DNA of 64,000 bases from Trema orientale (lineage: Eukaryota > Streptophyta > Magnoliopsida > Rosales > Cannabaceae), in assembly GCA_002914845.1 (NCBI GenBank), contig JXTC01000142.1:302399-366398 (forward strand). Reading direction: 5' to 3'. The position numbers and the translations under genes are program-made. The notes beneath the pieces are model-generated. The model made no database searches and was not told where the DNA came from. It was given only the letters and a program-made list of their open reading frames with translations. Shown piece after piece: positions 33,500 to 43,334 of the stretch. Numbering within the stretch: the stretch's first letter is position 1; each line of letters begins with the position of its first letter.

Positions 33500-35225
33500 T
33501 TAGTAGTCTAGATTTTCTTATCTGGACGTATTAGAGAAAGTGCAAAGAAGATAAAATTCTTATCAATATTTCACCAATCAAATTTCTTATGTCGATGCAA
33601 TGAGCAAGTGTCTATCTGACGAGTATTAGGGAAAATGTAAAGCTGATATGATTCTTATCAACACTTCACCAAGTCTAATTTCTTAGCCAGATGTATTGTA
33701 GCAAGTGTCTATCTAATGAGTATTGGAGAAAAAACGTGTAAAGCTGATAAGATTCTTATCAACACTTCACCAAGTCCAATTTCTGAGTTGGATGCATTAG
33801 AGTAAGTATCTATCTAATGGGTATTGGGGAAAGAAAGTGTAAAACTGATAAGATTCTTATCAACACTCAACTAAGTCCAATTTGATTAGCCTGATGCACT
33901 AGAGCAAGTGTCTATTTGACGAGTACTGGGGAATGCGTAAAGCTAATAATATTCTTATCAATACTTCACTAAGTCCAATTTCTTAGCTGGGCGCATTGGA
34001 GCAAGTCTCTATCCAACAAGTATTGGGAAAAGTTTAAATTTGATAACATTCTTATCAATACCTCACCAAGTCCAATTTCTTAGCTCGATGCATTGGAGCA
34101 AATGTCTATATGACAAGTATTGAGAAAAGTATAAAGCTGATAAAATTCTTATAAATACTTCACCAAGTCCAACTTCTTAGTTGGATGCATTAGTATAAGT
34201 ATCCATCTGACGAGTATTGAGGAAAGTGTAAAGCAGATAAGATTCTTATCAACACTTCACTAAGTCTAATTTATTAGCTGGATGCACTAGAGCAGTGTTG
34301 ACAAGAATTTAAGCCTACCCATCATATAGATGAAGTGTAGGTATGAAATTAGATTCTTATCAATATTTCACCAAGTCTAATTTCTTAGTTAGGTGCAGTA
34401 GAGCAAGTATAAGTCCAATTGGACTTCATAAAGTGTCTATCTGACGAGTATTGATAAGTCCAATTTCTTACCTACACTTCATCTATCTAGTGTGTAAGGT
34501 CACATTTTTATCAACACTTGCTCCAATACGTCTGACTAAGAAATTGGACTTGGTGAAGTGTTGATAAGAATCTTATCAACTTTATACTTTCCCCAATGCT
34601 CGTTAGATAGACACTTACTCCAATGCATCCAAATAAGAAATTGGATTTGGTGAAGTGTTGATAAGAATCTTATCAGTTTTACACTTTCTCCAATACTCGT
34701 CAGATGGACACTTGCTCCAATGCATTTAGCTAGAAAATTTGACTTAGTCAAGTATTGATAAGAATCTTATCAGCTTTATACTTTTCCCAATCAGATAGAC
34801 ACTTACTCTAATGCATCCAATTAAGAAATTGGACTTGGTAAAATGTTGATAAGAATCTTATCAGCTTTTTACTTTCCTCAGTACTCATCAGACAGACACT
34901 TGTTCCAATGCATCCAACTAAGAAATTGGACTTGGTAAAATATTGATAAGAATAGTATCAACTATACACTTTCCTTTCCCAATACTTGTTAAATAGACAA
35001 TTACTCTAATGCATCCAGCTAACAAATTGGACTTGTTGAAGCATGGATAAGAATCTTATCAGCTTTATACGTTCCACAATACTTATCAGATAGACACTTG
35101 CTTCAATGCATCCATCTAAGAAATTGGACTTGGTAAAGTATTGATAAGAATCTTATCAGCATTACTCTTTCCCCAATACTTATTAGATAGATGCTTGCTC
35201 CAATGCATCCAGATAAGAAAATCTA
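33500..35225. repeat. Inverted satellite arrays, ~100-bp unit
   Basis: From about 33500 to 34480 a unit of roughly 97-102 bp (spacing read from successive TCTATCTGACGAG motifs at 33611, 33708, 33809 and 33911) is repeated about eight times. From about 34500 to 35225 about seven units run in the opposite orientation. Each unit carries GATAAGATTCTTATC, nearly a perfect palindrome, plus CACTTCACCAAGTCCAATTTCTTAG. Units differ by several bases. The turning point of the inverted repeat is near 34490. Confidence 0.82.
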
Positions 35226-35448
35226 GACTACTCAAACTAATTCGTTGGATGGATTACATCATCATCTTTAATCATCGAAATAGATGTTGAATCGTTATAA
35301 GATAATATCATTGATTTGCTATAAATAGCATACTACATATGATATGACTTACAATCCTTAATTTTTGTTTTAAACAAATCTTCTCCTTTTGTTTACATTT
35401 TCAAAACAAACTTAAACCTTTTCTTCATTTCGAAAATAAATTTCAATA

Positions 35449-36800
35449 TTAGAGGTCCATCTTTTTCTTAAAATTCCACTTCTTCTTCTAACGATGACAG
35501 TGATTCATTAGTGATGAATAATATAGTAGGGATTAATGTAGCAGAAGAAACGATACATCAGGTGATCATTAATAATAACATGATCCTTACTAAATTTGTA
35601 AAATCAACAAAATAACCAAGGGACCCACGGTCACTCGATTCCTAGTCATGTAATTATTTATCGTGTCTGGGAAATCATGGATCACAAGTTATTCAACGAT
35701 TATTTTGTTGGGAACCCATGCTACAATGATGCCATGTTTCACCGATAATAACGAATATCTCGAAGTTTATTCTTTCATATTGTTGATGCAGTCAAAGGTC
35801 ATGACAATTACTTCCAACAATGAAGTGATGGACTTGGTAGAGGGATTATCAACTTTATAGAAAGTAACAGTTGTAACCCAGACGTTGACATATGATCTAC
35901 CGGCGGATATTATGGACAAGTACATTAAACATATGATCTACCGGCGGATATTACGGACAAGTACATTAAAATAGTCAAGTCAACGATAATTGAAAGTACG
36001 AAAAGATTTTATCATGCTATTGTGGAGATATTTGTAAAGCGGTATCTAAGAACACATACTGCTAGTGACGTTGCTAGGCTACTCCATGTTTATCAACAAC
36101 GTGGTTTTCAAAGAATGTTGAGCATTCTAGATTGTATGTATTGGAAGTGGAAAAATCATCCAACACCATGGGCTAGACAATACATAGGCCGTAGTGGGTC
36201 ACCAACTATTCCCTGGCTATANCTTTACTCTATTCCTTCCTATTTCATATCATACGTTGGAACTACTATCTCTAGGTCCGGAATAACGGCCTTGGTTCAA
36301 CTCCTAACTGGAAATGCTACCAACTCCTTACTTGCTAATTCTTGGAGCTATAATGGACTATGATCTTTGGAAATAGCACGCATATTTTGGTATGCCAGAT
36401 ACGAACAATGTTATTAATATCTTAGAGTCATCCCTTTTTTTTTCTAATATAGCTGAAGGTATTGCTCATTCTGCTTATTATATTATTCAAGGAAAAGAGT
36501 ACAATATGGGTTATTATTTAGCTGATTGTATATATCCAAAATAGTCTACTATTGTGGAAACTATTCACTAGTCGCAAGGTCAGAAGAAAAATATTTTTGC
36601 ATGAAACAGGTTGCATGTAGAATGTGCCTTCAGAGTTCTCCAATCACGGTTTACAATTGTGGCAGGACCAATATATTTTTAGAATAAAAATGTGTACATG
36701 ACATAATGACTACATACATTATTGTGCACAACATGATAATCAAGGATGAAAATAATATTGATGCACTAATTCAAGAAGCGAGAGAAGTGCCAACTCAGAA
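35449..36800 (+). pseudogene. PIF/Harbinger transposase copy, right arm
   Basis: This copy is inverted relative to 32200-33296 and is also decayed. The best open piece, 36022-36363, reads ILDCMYWKWKNHPTPWARQY then GRSGSPTI, matching the (GS)IDCMHWxWKNCP..W..QYxGR block of plant DDE_4 transposases. Further on, MPDTNN and KEYNMGYYLADCIYP motifs appear near 36400-36530 in other frames. A segment of about 130 bp (about 36211-36338, containing the ambiguous base 36222) interrupts the domain and is absent from the left copy. A ~40-bp unit at 35893-35968 is duplicated in tandem. Confidence 0.78.
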
Positions 36801-37377
36801 ATAGAAATAGTAGTAGATGAAAATATAAGATTTAATCAATTTATGACCTGTCATAGACAAGTCAAGAATAAATATGCTCACATTACGCTTCGTAATGCAG
36901 TAATTAACCATTTGTGGAGGAGTATACTAATTCAGATGGTTAAATGAATATCAATATCTATTTTTCATATTTATGTTTATGTTTAATTATTAAATGAAAT
37001 GTTTTGGGCTCATTGTAAACTTTTTCTTAATGTAAATTCGTTTTAAATAATATATTAATTATATAAATTGGTAATTTTAGTTAATAAAATATAATTTATT
37101 AATTTATTATTTTCTATAATTTTGTTAAATAATAAAATACATTATTTGATCAATACGTGAAAAAAATTTATATATGGGCATTATTGGTGACATAGCTCAT
37201 AGTGGGGTATTAAAAAAAATTATATAGAAAGTAGATAAAAAGGAATATACAAGGATTTTTGTGTGTGCTAGAAATGGTGTAATAGAATGAAGATAAAGTT
37301 ATTATTTGATGTGAAAGTTACGTCAAAATGGAATAAAAGTTATACCATTTTGGTGTAGAGGGTTTGAGATACCCTAA

Positions 37378-37849
37378 AGTTACCAGCAGGTTCACCAACT
37401 ACATAAGTGCTAGCCACAAATTTATTTGTAAACTTCTTTCGTAAGTATGTATGTTGTCTATATATACCTAGAATTGCCAAAAGTTTCATCTTTGTCACTT
37501 AAATCTATATTTTTACTAATTTTAGTTTCAAATATTTTATAGTTTTACTATAATATCAATCCTAAATATACTTTTTTTTTTTGGGAAAGAATTTCTAAAT
37601 ATACATTTCAGTCTTCAATAGGAACTCTTTTTAAAGTGTTGAATCTTACTGTTTAGCACGTAGATTCTATTCAATTTAACAATTCAATTATACAATAAAT
37701 CCACATATTAAGCCGTGAGACTAAGAGAGTGCAAAGTTACCACTCCTCCTTTTAAAATTACTATATGTACTGTTTTATGTGACAAAACTAATATTTTTAA
37801 TGGTTTAGAAGACAAGTAAATAATTTTAATAGTTAGGAGTATACTCTAA
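37378..37849. other. AT-rich spacer
   Basis: Nothing recognisable as a gene. Short T and A runs only. Confidence 0.45.
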
Positions 37850-38775
37850 GATGCTTATTATTTTACCAACCAATTACTCATCATAAAAATTAACTCCATC
37901 TTTCAATTTAAAATTACTCATATTCTACATAAATGAAAAAACTAATCAATGGGGAAAAATTGTAAAAAAAAAAAAAAAAATTATTTTCTCATTACTCTAA
38001 TTGATTGTAATTTAATAAGGATAAACTTCTAAATAAAATTTTATGAAAGATTTTATATGAATATATTGAATTTTGATAATATTGTAAAACATATGAAATA
38101 AAAATAGTGGCAATATTGTAAATAGCATCACATACTAAAATTTAACATATACTATTCTCTGTGCTATATTTGACATAACAAATATCACATGCTAAAAAAT
38201 TATGTCAAACATAACACACCATTGGAGACCTATTTTTCCACCAAATGTTAAAATTTAACATTCATATGGCATTTAGCATATCCATTGGAGATTCTCTAAT
38301 GACATCTTATATTTAACATAATTTTTAGCATGTGCTATTTATTGTGCCAAATATATTACAAAGAATAGTACATGCTAAATTTTAGCATGTGATATAATTC
38401 ACAATATTGCTACTATTTTAAGGGGATGGCTACGGTAGGGGCGTCCCTACGTAGGGTCATGCCTTTATTATCGTTGGATGAGAATCTGTGGGGAATAACG
38501 GGAATCTGTGGAGAATCTATTTATATACAGATTCACATCCAACGGTGAATAGACAGGGCCCTACGTAGGGGCGCCCCTACTGTAGACGCGCCCCTATTTT
38601 AAACATAATTTTTTTTTTCACAATATTGCTAAAATTCGATTTACAATTTTTGATAGAATAAAATTCGATTTACAATTTTTCATTTATGTATAATACGAGT
38701 AATTGAAAATTAGTGGGTGAAATTAATTTTTAGAATGGGTATTTGGATAATGAAATAATAAGAGTTAATAGCAAA
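37850..38775. repeat. Nested foldback repeats
   Basis: Outer inverted arms at about 37850-37955 and 38660-38770 share TTATACATAAATGAAAAA-type sequence. Inside lies another inverted repeat, about 38095-38420 (centre near 38255), whose arms share GTGCTATTTATTGTG/TTTAGCATGTGATA motifs and which includes CCATTGGAGA. The MULE-type MITE at 38422-38593 inserted at the edge of the inner foldback. The limits of the outer and inner elements are approximate. Confidence 0.5.
38413..38602. mobile_element. GC-rich MULE-type MITE, family 1 copy A
   Basis: Element 38422-38593 (172 bp), target duplication CTATTTTAA (38413-38421, 38594-38602). Begins GGGGATGGCTACGGTAGGGG and ends TACTGTAGACGCGCCC. Most of its length can fold into one stem: the ends are inverted repeats and so are inner segments ATCGTTGGATGAGAATCTGT / ACATCCAACGGTGAAT. 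Three more copies: 40007-40173, 43344-43514, 43554-43724. Confidence 0.9.
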
Positions 38776-38850
38776 AACAAATAGAAATAAAAATAATATT
38801 TAAAATGTATAACAATATTTCTTTTAGCATATATATAATATATACATATA

Positions 38851-39692
38851 GGGTCGTGTTTCAATGGAGATTTTTGTTTTTGCTCCATTGATGGGTACTT
38901 TCATTTGGACCATTAGATTTTAATCTGATAGTTATAATGATATTAGTAATTTTATCAAAAAATAAAAATCTAATTAAATATTTATGACTTAAAAAATTAG
39001 TAACCTATATGTGACCTATGAGTTGGAATTTTTTTTTTTTCCAATCTCTTTTTCATTGTTTTTTCTTTTTTTCATTCTATTGTTTATTTTTATTAAAAAA
39101 TAAATAGAAAAACAAGTAACTGTATATATATCTAGGTATTTTTTTTTTCTAAAGAACTAATTGTATATATATTAAAGTTTTCATTAAAAATGAGTCCTTT
39201 TTTATAATTTCAAAACTAACATTATATCCCCTAAAAAAAAAAAAAAGAAAACTAATGTTATGTATATATTCTTAAAAAAAACAACTAACCGTTAATATAA
39301 AACTATTAAATACTAATTTTTTATCAAAATTTTTTCTTAAAAAAACATTCTTTCTTTTTTATAATTTCAAAACTAATATTCCTTTTCATTATAAAAAAAA
39401 AAAACTAACGTTACATATCATATAAAAACAAAATTAATATTATTTATATACTCAAAAAAATTACTTATTCATATTAGTAGCATAATATGTTCAAATTAAA
39501 TGAAATTTAAAAAATTAAACTTATAAGTTAAAATCAAAAAAAGAAAAGAAATAAATAAAAAAGAAAAATAATTGAATAAAACATTAATTGATCAAAAATA
39601 GATGAAATTACTTGCTATTGTGGGTCATATTTAACTTGATAATTTTACCCATCCATGGAGCAAAAACAAAAATCTCTATTGAAACATCACCC
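38851..39692. mobile_element. 842-bp element with 47-bp terminal inverted repeats
   Basis: Left end GGGTCGTGTTTCAATGGAGA is inverted at the right end (TCTCTATTGAAACATCACCC); the match runs about 47 bp including TTTTTGTTTTTGCTCCAT. Flanking 9-mers ATACATATA and ATATATATA differ at one base and may be the target duplication, but they lie in AT repeats. The interior is extremely AT-rich and non-coding. Confidence 0.7.
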
Positions 39693-39997
39693 ATATATAT
39701 ATATATATATATATATATTAGAGCACAACTCAAAAAATGCATGTTAAATTTAGCATAATATTATCTAAATAGAAACTATTTTGTTTTTTTTTTTTTAAGG
39801 AAAACCTATATAGAAAATTACGAATTTTTATCCTTTATCTTTTTCTTCTTTGTTTCTTTTAAGGGGAAAAAGAAGAGTCTTCAAAACAGAAGTCACCGAC
39901 CCAACAATTTAGTTTTCTAACCTTAAACGACGTTCTTTTTCTTTTTTACCATAACTTTTAAAAGTGAAAATTAATTCAATAATCTTCCATTTAATAA

Positions 39998-40182
39998 AAC
40001 TTTTATTGGCGCGTCTACAATAGGGGCGTCCCTGCGTAGGGCCTGTCTATATACCGTTTGATGGGAATCTGTGTATAAACAGATTCCCCACTCCCGTTAT
40101 TCCCCACAGATTCCTATCAAACGGTGTATAAAGGGTGGCCCTATGTAGGGGCGCCCCTACTGTAGCCCTCCCCAACTTTTAT
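39998..40182. mobile_element. GC-rich MULE-type MITE, family 1 copy B
   Basis: Element 40007-40173 (167 bp) in the opposite orientation to copy A, with perfect 9-bp duplication AACTTTTAT (39998-40006, 40174-40182). Foldback structure as in copy A. Confidence 0.9.
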
Positions 40183-40298
40183 ATTCCTAATTATGCTATT
40201 TCTTTAAAAACTTCAAAATTATCACAAATTTTTCTTAGAAAATCAAGATTTGATGTCTGGGGAAGATAAAATCATGCTTATTTTTTCATATTTGGAAG

Positions 40299-40914
40299 AT
40301 ATAAATTAGGGGTGTCAATTCGTGTCGACGGGTCGGGTTCGTGTCGGGTTGAAGTCTAATATATATATAAATTATGTCAACCCGAACCCGACCCGTGACC
40401 CGTCGTGTCAGAAAACCATCAATACTAACCCGACCCGCACAACCCGCTTTGGTGAATAACATCCAAATCACAATCCGATTTTGACCCGTCAACCCGTTTT
40501 TGACCCGCCAACCCGCTATGACCCGTATTTTTTTTTTTTACTTATATTTTCTTTTTCTAAGGCTATTATTGTCTCATTTTAAAATAAATAAATTAGGGGT
40601 AATTTATAAATATAATTAATAACTTATAATCTCAAGCACTTACATTGTACAAATTAAATATATCTATAATAATAGTCATAAACAAATTAAATAAAAAATA
40701 TTTTTATAATTTAATTATATATATATTTGTTGGCGGGTCAAACGGGTCAAGTTCGTGTTAAGCGGGTTGACCCGAACCCGACCCTTTTTTTTTTTTATTC
40801 GTGTCAGAGTGGTCGACCCGAACCCGACCCACACCCTTTTTCTTCAACCATAACCCGCAAAAACTTGTGTCGTGTCGTCGTGTCGTAACCCAAATTGCCA
40901 CCCCTAATATAAAT
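40299..40914. mobile_element. Non-autonomous hAT element (600 bp)
   Basis: Element 40307-40906 begins TAGGGGTGTCAATT and ends AATTGCCACCCCTA, the typical plant hAT terminal repeat, with a perfect 8-bp duplication ATATAAAT (40299-40306, 40907-40914). Subterminal regions on both sides are filled with CCCGACCCG / GGGTCGGGTT repeats, probably transposase-binding arrays. No transposase is encoded. Confidence 0.92.
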
Positions 40915-41142
40915 CGAACTTAAGTAACAAAATGATGATTTCAAACCTAAAATCGCTATTTTCTGGCTTGAAAATCGCAGTTCGGTTAAAATTTCTGTCG
41001 AACTTGCTCGGCCAGTTGAGCTCGATTAGAATCCGATTGAGTTTGAATTCGACTAGACCTAATCGAGTCCGAGAACCAAGAGTGCCCAGCAAAAAGATTT
41101 AAAAATGAAAAGAAAAAAAAAAAGGAAAAAAGGAATGTCAGA

Positions 41143-41343
41143 TTTTAAGAAGAGTAATGCTATGGGGCACCAGTGGTGCCCAGCACCACAGTGACATGTC
41201 TGTTTGTCACTGGATGATTTAATTAATAAATTGGGTCCTATATGGGTCCCACTTAAATTATAATTATGATTAACCAGTGATAGACTGACACATCACTGTG
41301 GTGCTGGACATCACTGGTGCCTGTAGCATTATTCTTTTAAGAA
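41143..41343. mobile_element. MULE-type foldback MITE, family 2 copy 2
   Basis: Element 41152-41334 (183 bp) with perfect 9-bp duplication TTTTAAGAA (41143-41151, 41335-41343). Inverted ends GAGTAATGCTATGGGGCACC / GGTGCCTGTAGCATTATTC extend for about 60 bp with CAGCACCACAGTGA in both arms. It is related to 2784-2972. It ends about 240 bp before the start codon of the NB-only gene, so it is likely in that gene's promoter. Confidence 0.88.
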
Positions 41344-41576
41344 AGGTCATATAACCAAATATTTCTCACCAATATGCAATCAAGAAAAGTCAGTCAACTG
41401 TCTCCAACCTCCTCAACTCTAATTTGAATAATATTAACATTAATAGTGAAAAAAAAATTCTATCGAAATTTCAGTCAATAAACAAAGAGAACCCAATTCA
41501 AAGCTTCCATCTATAGATATTGGTCACCACTAGTTTAAGTTTAGGTCGCATTGCAGAGCTTATAGTGTTATTAGCC

Positions 41577-42787
41577 ATGGCGGGGGAGATTGAACAGTAC
41601 CTGATGGATAAGTTCAGTTCAAGGTTCAAGAAAGGCATCGAGAGCAACAACTCCTCCAAAATCCCATTGCTCACCAAGTTCCAAGCAGTACAAAAATTGC
41701 TCGAACAGATTCTCAACTCACAACCCCAACCAGCTGTAGACCCAGAACCACTGGATCCACCTTCAATCAGGGAAAAGCTCTACTTCCTCAACGATCTGCT
41801 CACCGAAGCCGAGATTCTATCCAAGAAGAGACGCAGCTTCTACTCTCCTCGGGAGCTTCTGGAAATCAACAGCATCAGAACCAAGCTTGACAAAATCAAA
41901 GCTGAGCTCAAGCTCGAGCTCGCGCTACCTAAAACCCCCAAACCGAACNCGGCGGAGCCGCTGAAACTCCCCGGCGAGGAGCTACTACGACTACTACTAA
42001 GATTCACGGCTTCGATCAAGAGTTGTCGTCACTCGAGAGGTTGATCCTCCGGGACGACGGCCGATTCAAGGCGGCGGCCATCGTCGGTGCGGAAGGAGTC
42101 GGGAAAACGACGCTCTGCGAAACGGTGTTCAACATGGAAAAGGTGAAGAGTCGGTTTTCGCCTAGGGTTTGGGTCTCCTCCATGTCCGGAATGTTCCACG
42201 ACGAAGAGTACAAGAGGAACCCTAGGATCGCGATCGCGAGGCGGATCTTGGCCTCGCTCGGACTCGAGAGCGAGATGATCGAGCGGGTTGGGGAGGATCA
42301 CCGCCGGGTTGGGGAGGATCACCGCCTCGGACGGCTCCTGTGCGCGCTTCACCTGGAATTGATCGGGAAAAGGTACCTGATCGTGCTCGACGACGCGAGA
42401 GAGACGGACTCCTGCTTGGGTGAGGAGAAGGGAGGGTGGGAGGAGTGTTTGGGATATGGGTTACCGAAGGGCAGTGGTGGAATGGTGATAGTCACGAGCA
42501 GGAATGAAGATTTAGCCAAACGGATGATTGGGGATGAGGGGAGTTTAATTCCCGTTTTGCCCCTCTCGGACGTTGATAGTTGCTGGAAGATTTTTAAAGA
42601 CACGGTGGAGAAAGATGGGTTGAGCTTTAGTCCTTTGAATGAGGAGGAGTTGAAGAGGGAAGTTCTGGAAAAATGTGGTGGCATTCCTTTAGGAGCTAAA
42701 ATGTTGGGTAAGGCCATGCATGAACAACTCCAAGAAGCTAATTTGGTACATCAACGACACCAATACCCCTCTGTGAAAAAACCCTAA
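41577..42787 (+). CDS. NB-ARC-like P-loop protein without LRR (At5g45440/At5g45490-like)
   Basis: Single-exon gene of about 403 residues, frame broken once at ambiguous base 41949. The ATG at 41577 has a good context (GCCATGG). Residues 1-124 are charged and partly helical. After the N the other frame carries on with a Thr-rich linker, HGFDQELSSLERLIL, then P-loop GAEGVGKTT (42086-42112), RNBS-A-like RVWVSSM, kinase-2 KRYLIVLDDAR (about 42368-42400), RNBS-B GMVIVTSR, and GLPL-type CGGIPLGAKMLGKAM. The protein ends ~30 residues later, with no winged-helix or LRR part. Such NB-only proteins are known in Arabidopsis (from memory, At5g45440 and At5g45490). A 21-bp unit is duplicated in frame at 42284-42325. 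The frameshift coincides with the N and one missing base would restore the frame, so I think it is a sequencing fault and the gene is intact. Confidence 0.82.
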
Positions 42788-43334
42788 AACTTGTGTTAAT
42801 GATGGTTTTTATCGAGTTTTTTATTGTTACTTAAAAGTCATTTTTGGTTTTTTCTTGGTTTCTCATTTGGTTGTAACTGGTTATGATTACTTGGTTATTC
42901 TGCTCATTGAAAAGAGTTCTGAATTGGTACTGGATTACGTACTTAGGCTAATTCATAAGTAGAAGGATCAAAAGCCCCAAGCCCTCTACTCGTCTTCTTC
43001 GGACAATAATCTTAGGTAGGCAGTGCATGCACAATGCAGGACCTTGAAGCTAAGTGCTAAGTCAAAGACAAGTAATTGTGTATCATATTGTTTCACTTAG
43101 TAAAACCAAGATTCCAAGTCAAATGTTGCCATTGTGTATCATATTGTTTCACATGGTAAAACCAAGATTCCAAGTCAAATGTTGCCAGCTGTCGACCAAA
43201 ATCTTAATGTAGTAAAGACTTGTGAGAAAAGTCCAGTTGCATAGTCATACTCATACTACAGAAAGTTTTGATGTTAGTTTAAGAAGGTTTTTTTTTTTTT
43301 TTTTTGGTGTGTGGAAATTTTAAGAAGTTGTACT
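42788..43334. other. 3' flank of the NB-only gene
   Basis: No gene is supported. A 56-bp unit is duplicated in tandem at 43075-43130 and 43131-43186 (core ACCAAGATTCCAAGTC), with only two or three changes between copies. Confidence 0.6.

Larger units (their letters stand above)
27438..37377. mobile_element. PIF/Harbinger element with two head-to-head transposase copies
   Basis: The element covers 27441-37374 with 3-bp target duplications TAA (27438-27440, 37375-37377), the PIF/Harbinger signature. Terminal inverted repeats share CTCTACACCAAAATGGTATA-type sequence and stay recognisable for about 350 bp inward (27441-27820 against 37000-37374). Inside are decayed HARBI1/DDE_4-type transposases in opposite orientation (32200-33296 minus, 35449-36800 plus) and inverted satellite arrays between them. 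No Myb-like second ORF, normally needed by PIF elements, is seen. The left arm carries a copia-like insertion (about 27838-32169). It cannot be active as it stands. Confidence 0.8.

Noticed and set aside
33500..34500. Regular repeats resembling a CRISPR-like array
   Set aside because: Units are contiguous and degenerate with no unique spacers; this is a plant satellite inside a PIF element.
34536..34751. Open frame made of repeated FLSTLHQIQFLI-like segments
   Set aside because: It is a translation of the ~100-bp satellite, not a protein gene.
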